From Chondromyces crocatus (lineage in GTDB: Bacteria > Myxococcota_A > Polyangia > Polyangiales > Polyangiaceae), in contig NZ_CP012159.1 of the NCBI RefSeq assembly GCF_001189295.1, positions 5,410,525-5,474,524 of the forward strand: a stretch of 64,000 bases of DNA, written 5' to 3'. This document shows, piece after piece, positions 21,721-30,416 of the stretch; the stretch's first letter is position 1; the number at the start of each line of letters is the position of its first letter. The notes beneath the pieces are model-generated. The model did no database searches. It worked only from the letters and a program-made list of their open reading frames with translations, and was not told the DNA's origin. A program made the position numbers and the translations under genes.

Positions 21721-22058
21721 AAGAGCGCTCCGCGCCGCACGATGGCCACCCGGACCTGGTGGACCGACGCTCTCGGCTCGCTCCGACACCGACTGCAGCA
21801 TCGAAGGCTGGACCAAGGCCGTCTTCCAAGGAGCGCTGACGGCGAGCCCGACCGTATGGACATCGCCGTGGCGCAGCGGCCTGGCAGGGAGGCGAGACGC
21901 GGTGCGCTTGCCGGTGCCGAGGGCTGCGTGTCCTCGATCCACACAGCATCGACCCCCAGCGCCAGCGCGTCGAAGAGGACGGCCCACCCCTTCACCAGGG
22001 ATGGGTTCGCATCAGAATTGTTGTTTTTCTTACTTCGACGAACGAGCGAAGACACTCT
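21721..22058. other. Non-coding stretch before the 43-bp array
   Basis: There is no supported gene here. Frames on both strands are interrupted or lack recognisable domains and ribosome-binding sites. A patch near 22015-22030 (gaattgttgtttttctt) is unusually A/T-rich for this genome. Confidence 0.5.
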
Positions 22059-22372
22059 GGACCGTTCCCCGCTGCCTTCACTGCACCAGCGAAGGCGCTC
22101 CGGACCGTTCCCTGCTGCCGTTACTGCATCAGCGAAGACGGTCCGGAGCGTTCCCCGCTGCCGTTACTGCACCAGCAAAGGCCCTCTGGACCGTTCCCTG
22201 CTGCCGTTGCTGCACCAGCAAAGGTCCTCCGGACCGTTCCCCCCTACGGATACTGGACCAGCAAAGGCGCTCCGGACCGCTCCCTGCTGCCGTTACTGCA
22301 CCAGCAAAGGTCCTCCGGACCGTTCCCCCCCTTCGTTACGGCATCAGCGAAGGCTTTCCGGACCGTTCCCAG
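22059..22372. repeat. 43-bp tandem repeat array, eight starts
   Basis: GGACCGTT-type starts occur at 22059, 22102, 22145, 22188, 22231, 22274, 22317 and 22360, an exact 43-base period with scattered substitutions. Each unit continues CCCTGCTGCCGTTACTGCA and CCAGCAAAGG. In two copies the junction GGTCC-tcc-GGACC is a perfect inverted repeat. The period is not a multiple of three, so the array is not coding, although one frame stays open across it. Confidence 0.92.
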
Positions 22373-22450
22373 GTGCTCTCCTTCCAACCACCCCCACCCG
22401 GCCCGCCGACGGACGCTTGCGCCATCCCGCCCTTCGGCGCAGGGTCGGCC

Positions 22451-23308
22451 ATGACCCAACACCCCGCATTGACCCCCGGCCGTGTCGCCGTGGTGACCGG
22501 CGCCGCCAGCGGCATCGGCCTCGCCGCCGCCCAGCGCTTCGCCCGCCTGGGCCTCAAGGTCTGCCTCGCCGATCTCGAAGGACCCGCCCTCGACACCGCC
22601 GCCCGCAGCGTCGCCGCCCTTGCCCCCGGCGGTGAGGCCGACGTGCGCGCCGTGCCCACCGACGTGGCGCGCCTCGACGACGTCCAGCGCTTGAAGGAAG
22701 CCGCGTACGGCGCCTTCGGCGAGGTCGCGGTGCTGATGAACAACGCCGCCATCGGCGGAGGCGGCAAGCTGTGGGAGAGCCCCGAGCGCTGGCGCCGGCT
22801 GATCGAGGTGAACCTCTGGGGCGTCATCCACGGCGTGCAAGCCTTCACCGAGGCGATGACCGCGCAGGGGACGCCGGCCGCCATCGTCAACACCGGCTCG
22901 AAGCAAGGCATCACCACGCCGCCGGGCGACACCGCGTACAACATCTCCAAGGCCGGGGTGAAGGTGCTGACCGAGCAGCTCGCCCACGATCTGCGGGGCC
23001 TCGCGGGCTGCCAGGTGACGACGCACCTGCTGGTGCCCGGCTACACGTTCACCGGGATGACGGGTCGGACGGAGAAGCCCGAGGCGGCGTGGACTGCCGA
23101 TCAGGTGGTGGATCTGCTGCTGGAGGCGATGGGCCGCGGGGAGTTCTACATCCTGTGTCCCGACAATGCGGTGACGCGGGAGATGGACGAGCGGCGGATC
23201 CAGTGGGCGGCGGATGATCTGATCAAGAACCGGCCGGCGCTGTCCCGCTGGCACCCGGACCACGCGCAGGCCTTCGAGGCGTTCATGGCGGGGGTGAAGA
23301 AGCCGTGA
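22451..23308 (+). CDS. Short-chain dehydrogenase/reductase
   Basis: This NAD(P)-dependent oxidoreductase of the classical SDR family has 285 residues. The dinucleotide-binding VVTGAASGIGLAAAQRF is at residues 13-29, NNAAIG follows in the middle, and the active site shows NTGSK (Ser) with YNISK (Tyr and Lys). The Asp after the second strand (CLADLEG) suggests an NAD preference. The start at ATG 22451 is chosen because it begins just before the Rossmann fold and after the repeat array. The substrate cannot be told from sequence. It is monocistronic, with a 480-base gap downstream. Confidence 0.9.
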   Translation: MTQHPALTPGRVAVVTGAASGIGLAAAQRFARLGLKVCLADLEGPALDTAARSVAALAPGGEADVRAVPTDVARLDDVQRLKEAAYGAFGEVAVLMNNAAIGGGGKLWESPERWRRLIEVNLWGVIHGVQAFTEAMTAQGTPAAIVNTGSKQGITTPPGDTAYNISKAGVKVLTEQLAHDLRGLAGCQVTTHLLVPGYTFTGMTGRTEKPEAAWTADQVVDLLLEAMGRGEFYILCPDNAVTREMDERRIQWAADDLIKNRPALSRWHPDHAQAFEAFMAGVKKP

Positions 23309-23789
23309 GGGGCCGTCCAGCCCCTTATGCTCTCACCCGTCGTGTGAAAACGGCCCAGTACACATTCTAGAGGCGAGGCTGGGGGGACTTCGCAAGTACG
23401 CCTGCGAACATCATCGCTGCGTCGTATGACGCGCACGTCGTACTGTTTTGGTGCTCAGGGGCCACTGGCATATGCCCGAACCGCACCCGAGATTTTCTTT
23501 TGATTCTGACAGCGTGCGACGGTTGGTGTGCTTGTTTGAGGACGAGCCGACTCCGCTACGCGCAGCTGCCCTAAGGCTGGTTGCGTCCCTTCTCATCACT
23601 CCTTCTTCATGCTGAGACCGCGTTACGAGCCAACGTGGACCATGAAGACGAGCCGCTGTGGCAGCCGTGGGTCGAGTATGTACCGGGAGGGACTGTTCTG
23701 GTATGCTGGCGCACCTGGCGCTCATGGCCCAGGAAGCACCGTGAGAGCGCCGCCTGACCGACCTTCTGTGATCGCCTGTGAGGTGGTGC
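23309..23789. other. Intergenic region upstream of the large subtilase
   Basis: I see no gene here. A short hairpin AGGGGC-cgtcca-GCCCCT directly after the dehydrogenase stop (23309-23326) could be a weak terminator. The rest holds no clear regulatory motif. Confidence 0.45.
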
Positions 23790-26700
23790 ATGAACGTCTG
23801 CTCTATGTTTCGCACCCTCGGAGTGGTCGTTGGCTCGAGTGCGCTGGTCGCCTGCGGGGAGGCTGAGGCGCCACCCGCTCAAACCTCTCCAAGTCAGCAT
23901 GCCGATCCGCGCGCTCTCCGGAACGCCTCGGTACATTACGAGAAGCGCATCATCGAAGTCGGTGCCGCCGCCACCCTGGAGCGCCTGCGCGAGCAGGAGG
24001 TCTTGGTCGAGGCGGTGGACTACGGCAGCTTTCACCTCGTAATTCTCGATACGAGGCAAGCAACCCAGTCGCTCGGAGAGTCCTATGGCGCGCTGCGGGA
24101 CGACTTCGACTACATCAAGCTCCACGGTTACACCCTCGATACCCGCCGCCCCCACGAGGTTTACGAACGGCTCCCAGCCGACCTTCGTGCGCTCAACGAA
24201 CCCGCTGCTCTAGATCCGCTGCGTGATCGCCAGGCCGGACTCTATCTCGTCCAGTTCATCGGTCCCATTCAGTCCTCCTGGGTGGACGAACTCTGCTCCG
24301 ACGGGATCGAAGTCGTCAGTTATCAGCCTGAGAACGCTTACGTCGTGCGCGTCGATGCGCGAAATTTTGCCCGTCTCGTCGATATCTCGCAGCAACATCA
24401 CGTGCAGTTCGTCGGGGATTATGCACCGGCGTTCCGTCTGAGCCCCGAAGTTCGCTCCTTGCGTGACGCGCCTCCAGATCGAAACCTGGATCTCACCGTG
24501 CAGGTGGTCGACAGCCCCGACGTGCAAAGCGTCATTCGCGACCTTGGGAGGATTGCGCTGGAGCGCGTCCAGGTCCACCACGTGGGGAACCTGTGGAACG
24601 CGAGGATCTCGGCGTCACCTTCCAGGCTCACGGAGATCGCGCAGATGCCTGACGTCTACAACGTCGAATTGCGCAATCCCATCCAGCCTCTCGACGAGAG
24701 GCAGGGACAGATCCTGGCCGGGAACCTGGCGGGCAATGAACCCAGCGGTCCCGGATATCTGGCCTGGCTCGCGAATCGCGGCTTCTCCAGCGCGCAGTTC
24801 ACCTCCTTCTCGGTCAATGTCGTTGACGATGCCTATTCGCTCGCAGGTCATCCTGATCTGCCTGCTGCGCGCATTGCTTTCGAGAACAACCCCACATTCC
24901 AGCCAGGCCCGCAGGGGGGCCATGGATTCCTCAACGCACACATCGTCGCCGGCTTCAACAATCAGGCCGGAGCACCATACGAAGATGCCAGCGGCTACAA
25001 CCTCGGCCTCGGCATCGCTCCCTGGGCGCGGGTCGGCGTTACCGCCATCTTCGGAGACTTCTTTTTTGCGACCAACCCAACCCTCTGGGAGTCCGCAGCT
25101 TATGCCCAGGGAGCCCGTGTCTCCACGAATGCGTGGGGTGGAATGAGCGGTACCACCTACGATGCGTACGCCCAGGAGTACGACCGCCTCGTACGCGATG
25201 CACAGAGCGACACCCCCGGGCTGCAGCCGCTCATCATCGTCTTCGCTGCTGGCAACGACGGAGCCATGGCGGGCACGATTGGCAGCCCCGGCACGGCCAA
25301 GAACGTGATCACGGTGGGGGCCAGCGAGAATGTGCGCTCTGGGGGCGCGGATGCCTGCGTTTCGTCCATCGATGATGACGGCGCGGACAGCGCCAACGAC
25401 ATCATCGAGTTTTCCAGCCGCGGTCCAGTCGCTGCCATCAGCGGAGATCTCCGGACCAAGCCCGATCTCGTCGCTCCTGGCACGCACATCCAGGCTGGGG
25501 TCCCTCAATCGGATTACGATGGAGCGAGCACCTGCGGCAATCTGAACTGGCCTCCCGGACAGACGCTCTACAACTGGTCGAGCGGCACATCGCACGCGAG
25601 CGCATCGGTGGCAGGTAGCGCCGCGCTCGTCTACCAGCACTTCCTCAACAAGGGACGACCAGCCCCCAGCCCAGCCATGGTCAAGGCGTACCTCATGAAC
25701 GCGGCGGCCTACCTGAGCGGAGCAGGTGCGGGTGATACCTTGCCCTCGAACAGCCAGGGTATGGGCCGGGTGAATCTCGGGCGCGCCTTCGACGCCACCC
25801 CACGAATCCTCGTCGATCAGACGCATCTTCTCGGCGCTACTGGCGAGATCTTTACCTCCACGGGCGTGATCGCCTCTGCGAGCCAGCCCCTCCGGGTTAC
25901 CCTGGCCTGGACCGATGCGCCCGGTCCCACGAACGGCGCTCCTCCCGGCGTCAACAACCTGGACCTCGAGGTGACCGTCGGAGGCGTCACCTACCGCGGT
26001 AACGTGTTCTCGGGTGCAAGCTCCACGAGCGGCGGTACGGCGGACGCCCATAACAACGTCGAATCGGTTTTCCTGCCGGCGGGCCTCACGGGGAACTTCA
26101 CCGTCAAGGTGCGGGCGGCCAACATTGCCGGCGACGGTGTACCCGGGCATGGCGACAGCACGGATCAGGACTTCGCGCTGGTCATTTACAACGGTAACCC
26201 CAGCGTCAGCGTTCCTTGCGGAGAATCTGTCTCCAATGGCGGCTTCGAGGTGACGCCCCACCCCTGGGTGCTCTCGGGCAACTCGTATTTCACCACCTCC
26301 CCCGCGTGCTACCCAGGCTCGGGCGCTGGCTACAATTATCTCGGAGGCGTCAACTTCGCCTCCGGGAGCACCTACCAGACGATCTCCATCCCTACGGGCG
26401 GCAGCCCTGTCCTGAGCTTCGGGCTCAACGTCAACTCCGACGAGAGTGGCTGGGGCACGCTGGAGCATGACCGCCTCTGGGTCGAGCTGCGTGACACCAG
26501 CGGCAACCTGCTCACCACGCTGGCCACGTACAGCGATCGCGACAGGGGTCTAGACGGCGTCTACGTCCAGCGCGGTCCGTTCAATCTAGCGCCCTATGCG
26601 GGACAGACGGTGCGCCTGCAGTTCCGCGCCACCACCGACGACATCAAGCTCACCACCTTCCGCATCGACAATGTGAGCGTCAACTGCGGCAACCTGGTGA

Positions 26701-27152
26701 ACAACAGCGGCTTCGAGTCGACCTCCAGCCCTTGGGTACTCTCTGGCAACTCGTACTTCACCACCTCTGCCGCCTGTTTCCCCGGCTCCGGCGCGGGATA
26801 CAATTTTCTCGGGGGTCTCAACAATGCCTCCGGGAGCACGTCCCAGCTCATCTCCCTCCCGACGGGAGGCCTCCCCAGCTTGAGCTTCGGGCTCAACGTC
26901 AACTCCGACGATAGCACGCCCACGCAGCAGCGGGACATGCTCTACGTCGAGCTGCGCAGTGTCAGCGGCAACCTGCTCACGACGCTCGCCACGTTCAGCA
27001 ACCTCGACAAGGGGCCCAACGGCGCTTACCTCCAGCGTGGCCCGTTCAATCTAGCGCCTTATGCGGGGCAGCCAGTACGTCTGCAGTTTCGCGCCACCAC
27101 CGACAGCGCCGCCATTACCACCTTCAGGATCGACAACGTCACCATCTTCTGA
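23790..27152 (+). CDS. Secreted subtilisin-like (S8) protease lipoprotein with two C-terminal beta-domain repeats
   Basis: The 1120-residue precursor has a signal peptide and lipobox SALVACGE. A long N-terminal region of about 300 residues is probably the propeptide. The subtilase domain follows, with Asp346 (VNVVDDAY), His378 (GGHGFLNAH), oxyanion Asn489 (FAAGND) and Ser601 (SGTSHASASVAG). A P-proprotein-like beta domain (LRVTLAWTDAPGP) comes next. The last 310 residues are two near-identical repeats starting with CG.xVxNxGFE and carrying PWVLSGNSYFTTS, which are jelly-roll-like and perhaps bind carbohydrate. ATG 23790 follows GAGGTGG; the earlier GTG lies in that site. The protein is probably a predation or nutrient enzyme. 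It converges with the minus-strand peptide cluster. Confidence 0.9.
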   Translation: MNVCSMFRTLGVVVGSSALVACGEAEAPPAQTSPSQHADPRALRNASVHYEKRIIEVGAAATLERLREQEVLVEAVDYGSFHLVILDTRQATQSLGESYGALRDDFDYIKLHGYTLDTRRPHEVYERLPADLRALNEPAALDPLRDRQAGLYLVQFIGPIQSSWVDELCSDGIEVVSYQPENAYVVRVDARNFARLVDISQQHHVQFVGDYAPAFRLSPEVRSLRDAPPDRNLDLTVQVVDSPDVQSVIRDLGRIALERVQVHHVGNLWNARISASPSRLTEIAQMPDVYNVELRNPIQPLDERQGQILAGNLAGNEPSGPGYLAWLANRGFSSAQFTSFSVNVVDDAYSLAGHPDLPAARIAFENNPTFQPGPQGGHGFLNAHIVAGFNNQAGAPYEDASGYNLGLGIAPWARVGVTAIFGDFFFATNPTLWESAAYAQGARVSTNAWGGMSGTTYDAYAQEYDRLVRDAQSDTPGLQPLIIVFAAGNDGAMAGTIGSPGTAKNVITVGASENVRSGGADACVSSIDDDGADSANDIIEFSSRGPVAAISGDLRTKPDLVAPGTHIQAGVPQSDYDGASTCGNLNWPPGQTLYNWSSGTSHASASVAGSAALVYQHFLNKGRPAPSPAMVKAYLMNAAAYLSGAGAGDTLPSNSQGMGRVNLGRAFDATPRILVDQTHLLGATGEIFTSTGVIASASQPLRVTLAWTDAPGPTNGAPPGVNNLDLEVTVGGVTYRGNVFSGASSTSGGTADAHNNVESVFLPAGLTGNFTVKVRAANIAGDGVPGHGDSTDQDFALVIYNGNPSVSVPCGESVSNGGFEVTPHPWVLSGNSYFTTSPACYPGSGAGYNYLGGVNFASGSTYQTISIPTGGSPVLSFGLNVNSDESGWGTLEHDRLWVELRDTSGNLLTTLATYSDRDRGLDGVYVQRGPFNLAPYAGQTVRLQFRATTDDIKLTTFRIDNVSVNCGNLVNNSGFESTSSPWVLSGNSYFTTSAACFPGSGAGYNFLGGLNNASGSTSQLISLPTGGLPSLSFGLNVNSDDSTPTQQRDMLYVELRSVSGNLLTTLATFSNLDKGPNGAYLQRGPFNLAPYAGQPVRLQFRATTDSAAITTFRIDNVTIF

Positions 27153-27258
27153 TGCCGGTCCTTGTGCGCCTTGAGGATGACATCGCCATCGCCGTGTCGC
27201 CGATGCTGTGAACATGGCACTTTGCTGTCGACGTGGAGGGGCAACCGGCGTGATGCTA

Positions 27259-27930
27259 CTACAGCGGCTCACCCCGAATCACTTGGGCGGCCGCCGCAGC
27301 GCATGCATAGCTGGTCGTCATGGGCCGCTCCACCCACCGACCCTTCTCGTAGATGCGCACCGCGTGCTCCGTGCGCACATGGTCGATCTTGATGTCGGCC
27401 CCCGCGCTCCTCGCCAGCGCTCCATCGGCGACGGCGACGACCCCTTCGAGCTGCGCTGGCCACGTGGGTACGCCGCCAGCAGCACACACGAGCGTCACGC
27501 CGCGCGCTACCGCCCGGTTGATCAGCCCCTGCATCCTGTCCGCCAGCGCCATGTTGGCCGTCCCGAGGCTCAGGTTCACCAGATCGACACTCTCATCGTC
27601 GACCAACCACGTGAGCGCTTCGACGAAGCATATCGAGGATCCTCGCAGGTGCTCATCGAGCATTCTGGCCACGTAGAGCTCGACGTCGGCAGCGGGGCGG
27701 GCCTGGTCGTGGAGGATGCTCAGAATGGCCGTGCCGTGCCCGTGTGTGTCGTTCAGCTCGATCTCTGCCCCACCGCGCTGCCACGCCAAGATCTCCTCCC
27801 GACCGTACACGCGGGCTTCGAGGTGCCCTGTTGCCGCCTCCAGGGTGAAGCTGGCGCCTCTCACGAGCGGGAGCGGGTGTCGCCGCAAGAACTCCCGCGC
27901 CACCCCGCTGTCGACCACGCCGATCCTCAC
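27259..27930 (-). CDS. Small cytoplasmic-type subtilase of the peptide cluster
   Basis: This compact S8-type protease has about 223 residues without signal peptide or propeptide. The Asp is in VRIGVVDSGVA, the His in DTHGHGTAILS and the Ser in TTSYACAAAA. The oxyanion-hole Asn normally in AAGN is replaced by Gly (VCAAGGVPTW), so activity may be altered. Start GTG 27930 overlaps the stop of the HlyD-like gene (GTGA); 27987 is an alternative. It is the last gene of the five-gene minus-strand operon. Its small size and context suggest cleavage of the peptide encoded at 33427-33666, as for leader peptidases of lanthipeptide-type clusters. That is inference. Confidence 0.75.
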   Translation of the reverse strand: MRIGVVDSGVAREFLRRHPLPLVRGASFTLEAATGHLEARVYGREEILAWQRGGAEIELNDTHGHGTAILSILHDQARPAADVELYVARMLDEHLRGSSICFVEALTWLVDDESVDLVNLSLGTANMALADRMQGLINRAVARGVTLVCAAGGVPTWPAQLEGVVAVADGALARSAGADIKIDHVRTEHAVRIYEKGRWVERPMTTSYACAAAAAQVIRGEPL

Positions 27931-28589
27931 CGGGGGCCTTCGCTGGTCCGAGCCTGTGCGCCTCGGGAATCGCGCCGGTACAGCCACCCGGTCAGGCTCT
28001 CCACGAGGTAGTCCTTCGCGGTCATCGATCCCAGGGTGATGTCGGCATCCACGGGGCGCGCGCTGTCATGCTGGAGCAGGATGCCGACGACGGCATCATC
28101 TCGCTCGGGAGCCGCCTCTACGACGACGCGATGGACAGGGGCGGCTTGCTCCTCGGAGCCAACGGCTCCCCCGGTCTCCTCTGCAAAGCCAGCGATCTGC
28201 CCGTGAAGCGTCAGCCCTTGGGGCGGCACCCGCAACTTCACCGGCGCTCCGGCGGAGAGGCGCTCGCGGACCGCGTCGTCGACCCAGAGTCGGGCGCACC
28301 ATCGCTTCCCCGGGCTTTCTCCTTCCGGTGCTGGCATGCGCGGCTGACGCTCCACACCGTCGGTACACGCCGCGGCGCCACCCTCGATGAGCCCTTGAGC
28401 GTGGATCGCAATGGTGAGACGCACTGTAGAGCCGAGGAAGAACACCAGTGAGCCCATTGCGGCCAGCAGCGCGATAATGGCAATCCCCACATGGCGGACC
28501 AGCAGAACTCCCGGATGCTTTGGATCCGCGAGCACCGGCAACATCGACGCCCGCTTCCGTGCGACGTCGGCCCGAGAAGGCGACTTCAT
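27927..28589 (-). CDS. Membrane-anchored HlyD-like/secretion accessory protein
   Basis: The 220-residue protein has a short cytoplasmic N-terminus, one transmembrane helix (VGIAIIALLAAMGSLVFFLG, about residues 35-54) and a periplasmic beta-rich part. The pattern VRLTIAIHAQGLIEG then ARLWVDDAVRERLSAGAPVK resembles the lipoyl/barrel parts of HlyD-type membrane-fusion proteins, but it is shorter and lacks the long coiled-coil hairpin. Its ATG overlaps the ABC transporter stop (ATGA) and its stop overlaps the protease start (GTGA). It probably links the exporter to the envelope. The family assignment is tentative. Confidence 0.6.
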   Translation of the reverse strand: MKSPSRADVARKRASMLPVLADPKHPGVLLVRHVGIAIIALLAAMGSLVFFLGSTVRLTIAIHAQGLIEGGAAACTDGVERQPRMPAPEGESPGKRWCARLWVDDAVRERLSAGAPVKLRVPPQGLTLHGQIAGFAEETGGAVGSEEQAAPVHRVVVEAAPERDDAVVGILLQHDSARPVDADITLGSMTAKDYLVESLTGWLYRRDSRGAQARTSEGPR

Positions 28590-30415
28590 GCGACGCGTTC
28601 CTCCGGCATCTCGTCCCCCGCGAGAGAAGCGGTGCCCGTCGAGAGGCGGTGCAGCCGCTGGTACAGGGGCGAAGTCTGGAGCAACTCCGGATGCGTTCCC
28701 CGAGCCTCGACGCACCCTTCGCTGACCACCCAGACCTCATCGGCCAGCGCCGCGTTGCTCAACCGGTGGGTCACGAAGAGTACCGTCTTCCCCCGCCTCC
28801 GCGCCTGATCGAAGAGCTGACCGACGATGAGCGCCTCCGTCTCCACATCGATGTTGGAGGTGGCCTCGTCGAGCAGCAGGATCGGCGCCTCACGCAGGAG
28901 TGCCCGCCCGATGGCCAGCCGCTGCCGCTGCCCACCGGACAGGCTCGCGCCCCACTCCGCCACCATCGTCTCGTAGCCCTTCGGCGCGCTGGCCACCACC
29001 GACTCCAGCCCCGAGCGGCGCACCACGTCCTCCAGCGCCGCGTCCGTGACTCCGTCGAGCCCGATCTCCAGGTTGTGGCGCAGGGTGCCGCGGTAGAGTT
29101 CGACATCCTGCCACACCACCGCGATCTGCCGCCGCAGGTCTGACAGGGGGATGTCCCGCGCATCCCGCCCATCAAAGAGCACCCGCCCCTGCTGCGGGTC
29201 TTCGAGCCGCAACAGCAGCCGCAGGAGCGTCGTCTTCCCCGAGCCGCTCGGTCCGACCACGGCGATGACCCTCCCCGGTTCTACGCTGGCGTCCACGTTC
29301 GCGAGCACCGGCGCTCCGGCCGTGTAGCCGAAGGATACGCCTTCCAGCCGGATCCGTCCGAGGAGCCGCTTCGTCACGACTTCCCGCGCCTGCATCGCCC
29401 CCGCCGGGTCCTGCTCCGGCGGGTGATCGAGGTGCTCGAACACCCGGTGCAGGTTCACCGCCCGTTGCTGAAGGCTGAAGAGGAACCCGACCGCATCGAT
29501 GAATGGCCCGCGCAGATAGCCGACGTACGCGACGAAGGCCACGTAATCGCCCAGGCTCATCTCCCCCGCGAGGATCAGACGCCAGCCGAGCCAGGTGAAG
29601 AGCGCCATGCCTGTGGCATCCAGCACGCGCTCGACGACGCGCAGGCCCGTCTCCGTGGTCTGGGTGCGCAGGTGCGCAGCCAGAATGGTGTCCACCTGCG
29701 CCCGCGCGCGCACGAAGGCAAAGCGCTCCAGGGCGAGCGTCTTGTGGGTGCGGATCTGCCGCAGGGTCTCGACCTGGAGAGACTCGAAATCGGCATAGGC
29801 GCGCACCGTCTCTTCCCACACCCCGCCGAGGATGCGCCCGCTCGTGAGCGGGATCAGCGCAGTGAGCGGGACTGTCACCACCGCGACGAGCGCGAGCTTC
29901 CATTGCAAGGCGATCAGGAAGGGGGGCACGAGGAGCACGTAGATCCCCTGCCCGAAGAGCAGGCGCAGCAGGCTCGCGACGATGGCCAACCCGCTCTTCA
30001 TGTCCTGAAACCGGCTCAGGATGTCGCCGCTCTGGCGGCGGTAGAAGAATGCGTCAGGGAGGTGCTGGAGGTGGTTGAACAGGTGGAGAACGGCGGTGTT
30101 CTCGATCTTGATGTGGAGGTACGAGGAGTAATAGCCGAGGAGTGACTCGGCGAGCAGCGCCGCCAGGGACGCGGCGAAGATGCCAGCGACGAGAACCTTC
30201 ATCAAGCCCACGTCATGGCTGACCGCGACGTCGTCGAAGAGCAGCTTGGTCAGATATGGGGCGGCCATGCTCGTCAGGCCGATGGCAGGCCCGAGCAGCG
30301 CCCCTTTGATGAGTGACCACCAGTACGGCCGCAGCAGCAGAATCAGTGCCGCGAGCTGACGGAAGATTGCGTGTCGTGTCGGTCGGACCGGCGGCTCGGA
30401 GGCCTTGATGGACAT
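28586..30415 (-). CDS. Fused ABC exporter (permease-ATPase)
   Basis: This 609-residue half-transporter has an N-terminal six-helix exporter domain (residues ~20-320). The nucleotide-binding domain follows: Walker A GPSGSGKTTLL, signature LSGGQRQRLAIGRALL, Walker B ILLLDEATSNID and H-loop FVTHRL. There is no N-terminal C39 peptidase domain, so leader removal would need a separate protease, and one is encoded two genes downstream. It starts one base after the upstream GH57/DUF1611 gene and overlaps the HlyD-like gene. It probably exports the processed peptide as a homodimer. It resembles type I peptide exporters but a lipid or drug exporter is not excluded by sequence alone. Confidence 0.9.
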   Translation of the reverse strand: MSIKASEPPVRPTRHAIFRQLAALILLLRPYWWSLIKGALLGPAIGLTSMAAPYLTKLLFDDVAVSHDVGLMKVLVAGIFAASLAALLAESLLGYYSSYLHIKIENTAVLHLFNHLQHLPDAFFYRRQSGDILSRFQDMKSGLAIVASLLRLLFGQGIYVLLVPPFLIALQWKLALVAVVTVPLTALIPLTSGRILGGVWEETVRAYADFESLQVETLRQIRTHKTLALERFAFVRARAQVDTILAAHLRTQTTETGLRVVERVLDATGMALFTWLGWRLILAGEMSLGDYVAFVAYVGYLRGPFIDAVGFLFSLQQRAVNLHRVFEHLDHPPEQDPAGAMQAREVVTKRLLGRIRLEGVSFGYTAGAPVLANVDASVEPGRVIAVVGPSGSGKTTLLRLLLRLEDPQQGRVLFDGRDARDIPLSDLRRQIAVVWQDVELYRGTLRHNLEIGLDGVTDAALEDVVRRSGLESVVASAPKGYETMVAEWGASLSGGQRQRLAIGRALLREAPILLLDEATSNIDVETEALIVGQLFDQARRRGKTVLFVTHRLSNAALADEVWVVSEGCVEARGTHPELLQTSPLYQRLHRLSTGTASLAGDEMPEERVA

Positions 30416-30416
30416 G

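Noticed and set aside
21627-22055. Possible small protein on the minus strand
   Set aside because: The first 45 residues look protein-like, but the rest is Arg/Ser-rich and overlaps the end of the better-supported 21280 gene; no ribosome site was found.
22059-22372. CRISPR-like array
   Set aside because: Units are contiguous with a constant 43-base period and no unique spacers, and no cas genes are seen in the window.
21902-22450. N-terminal extension of the dehydrogenase through the repeat array
   Set aside because: The frame is open by chance through repeats whose period is not a multiple of three. The Rossmann fold starts right after ATG 22451.
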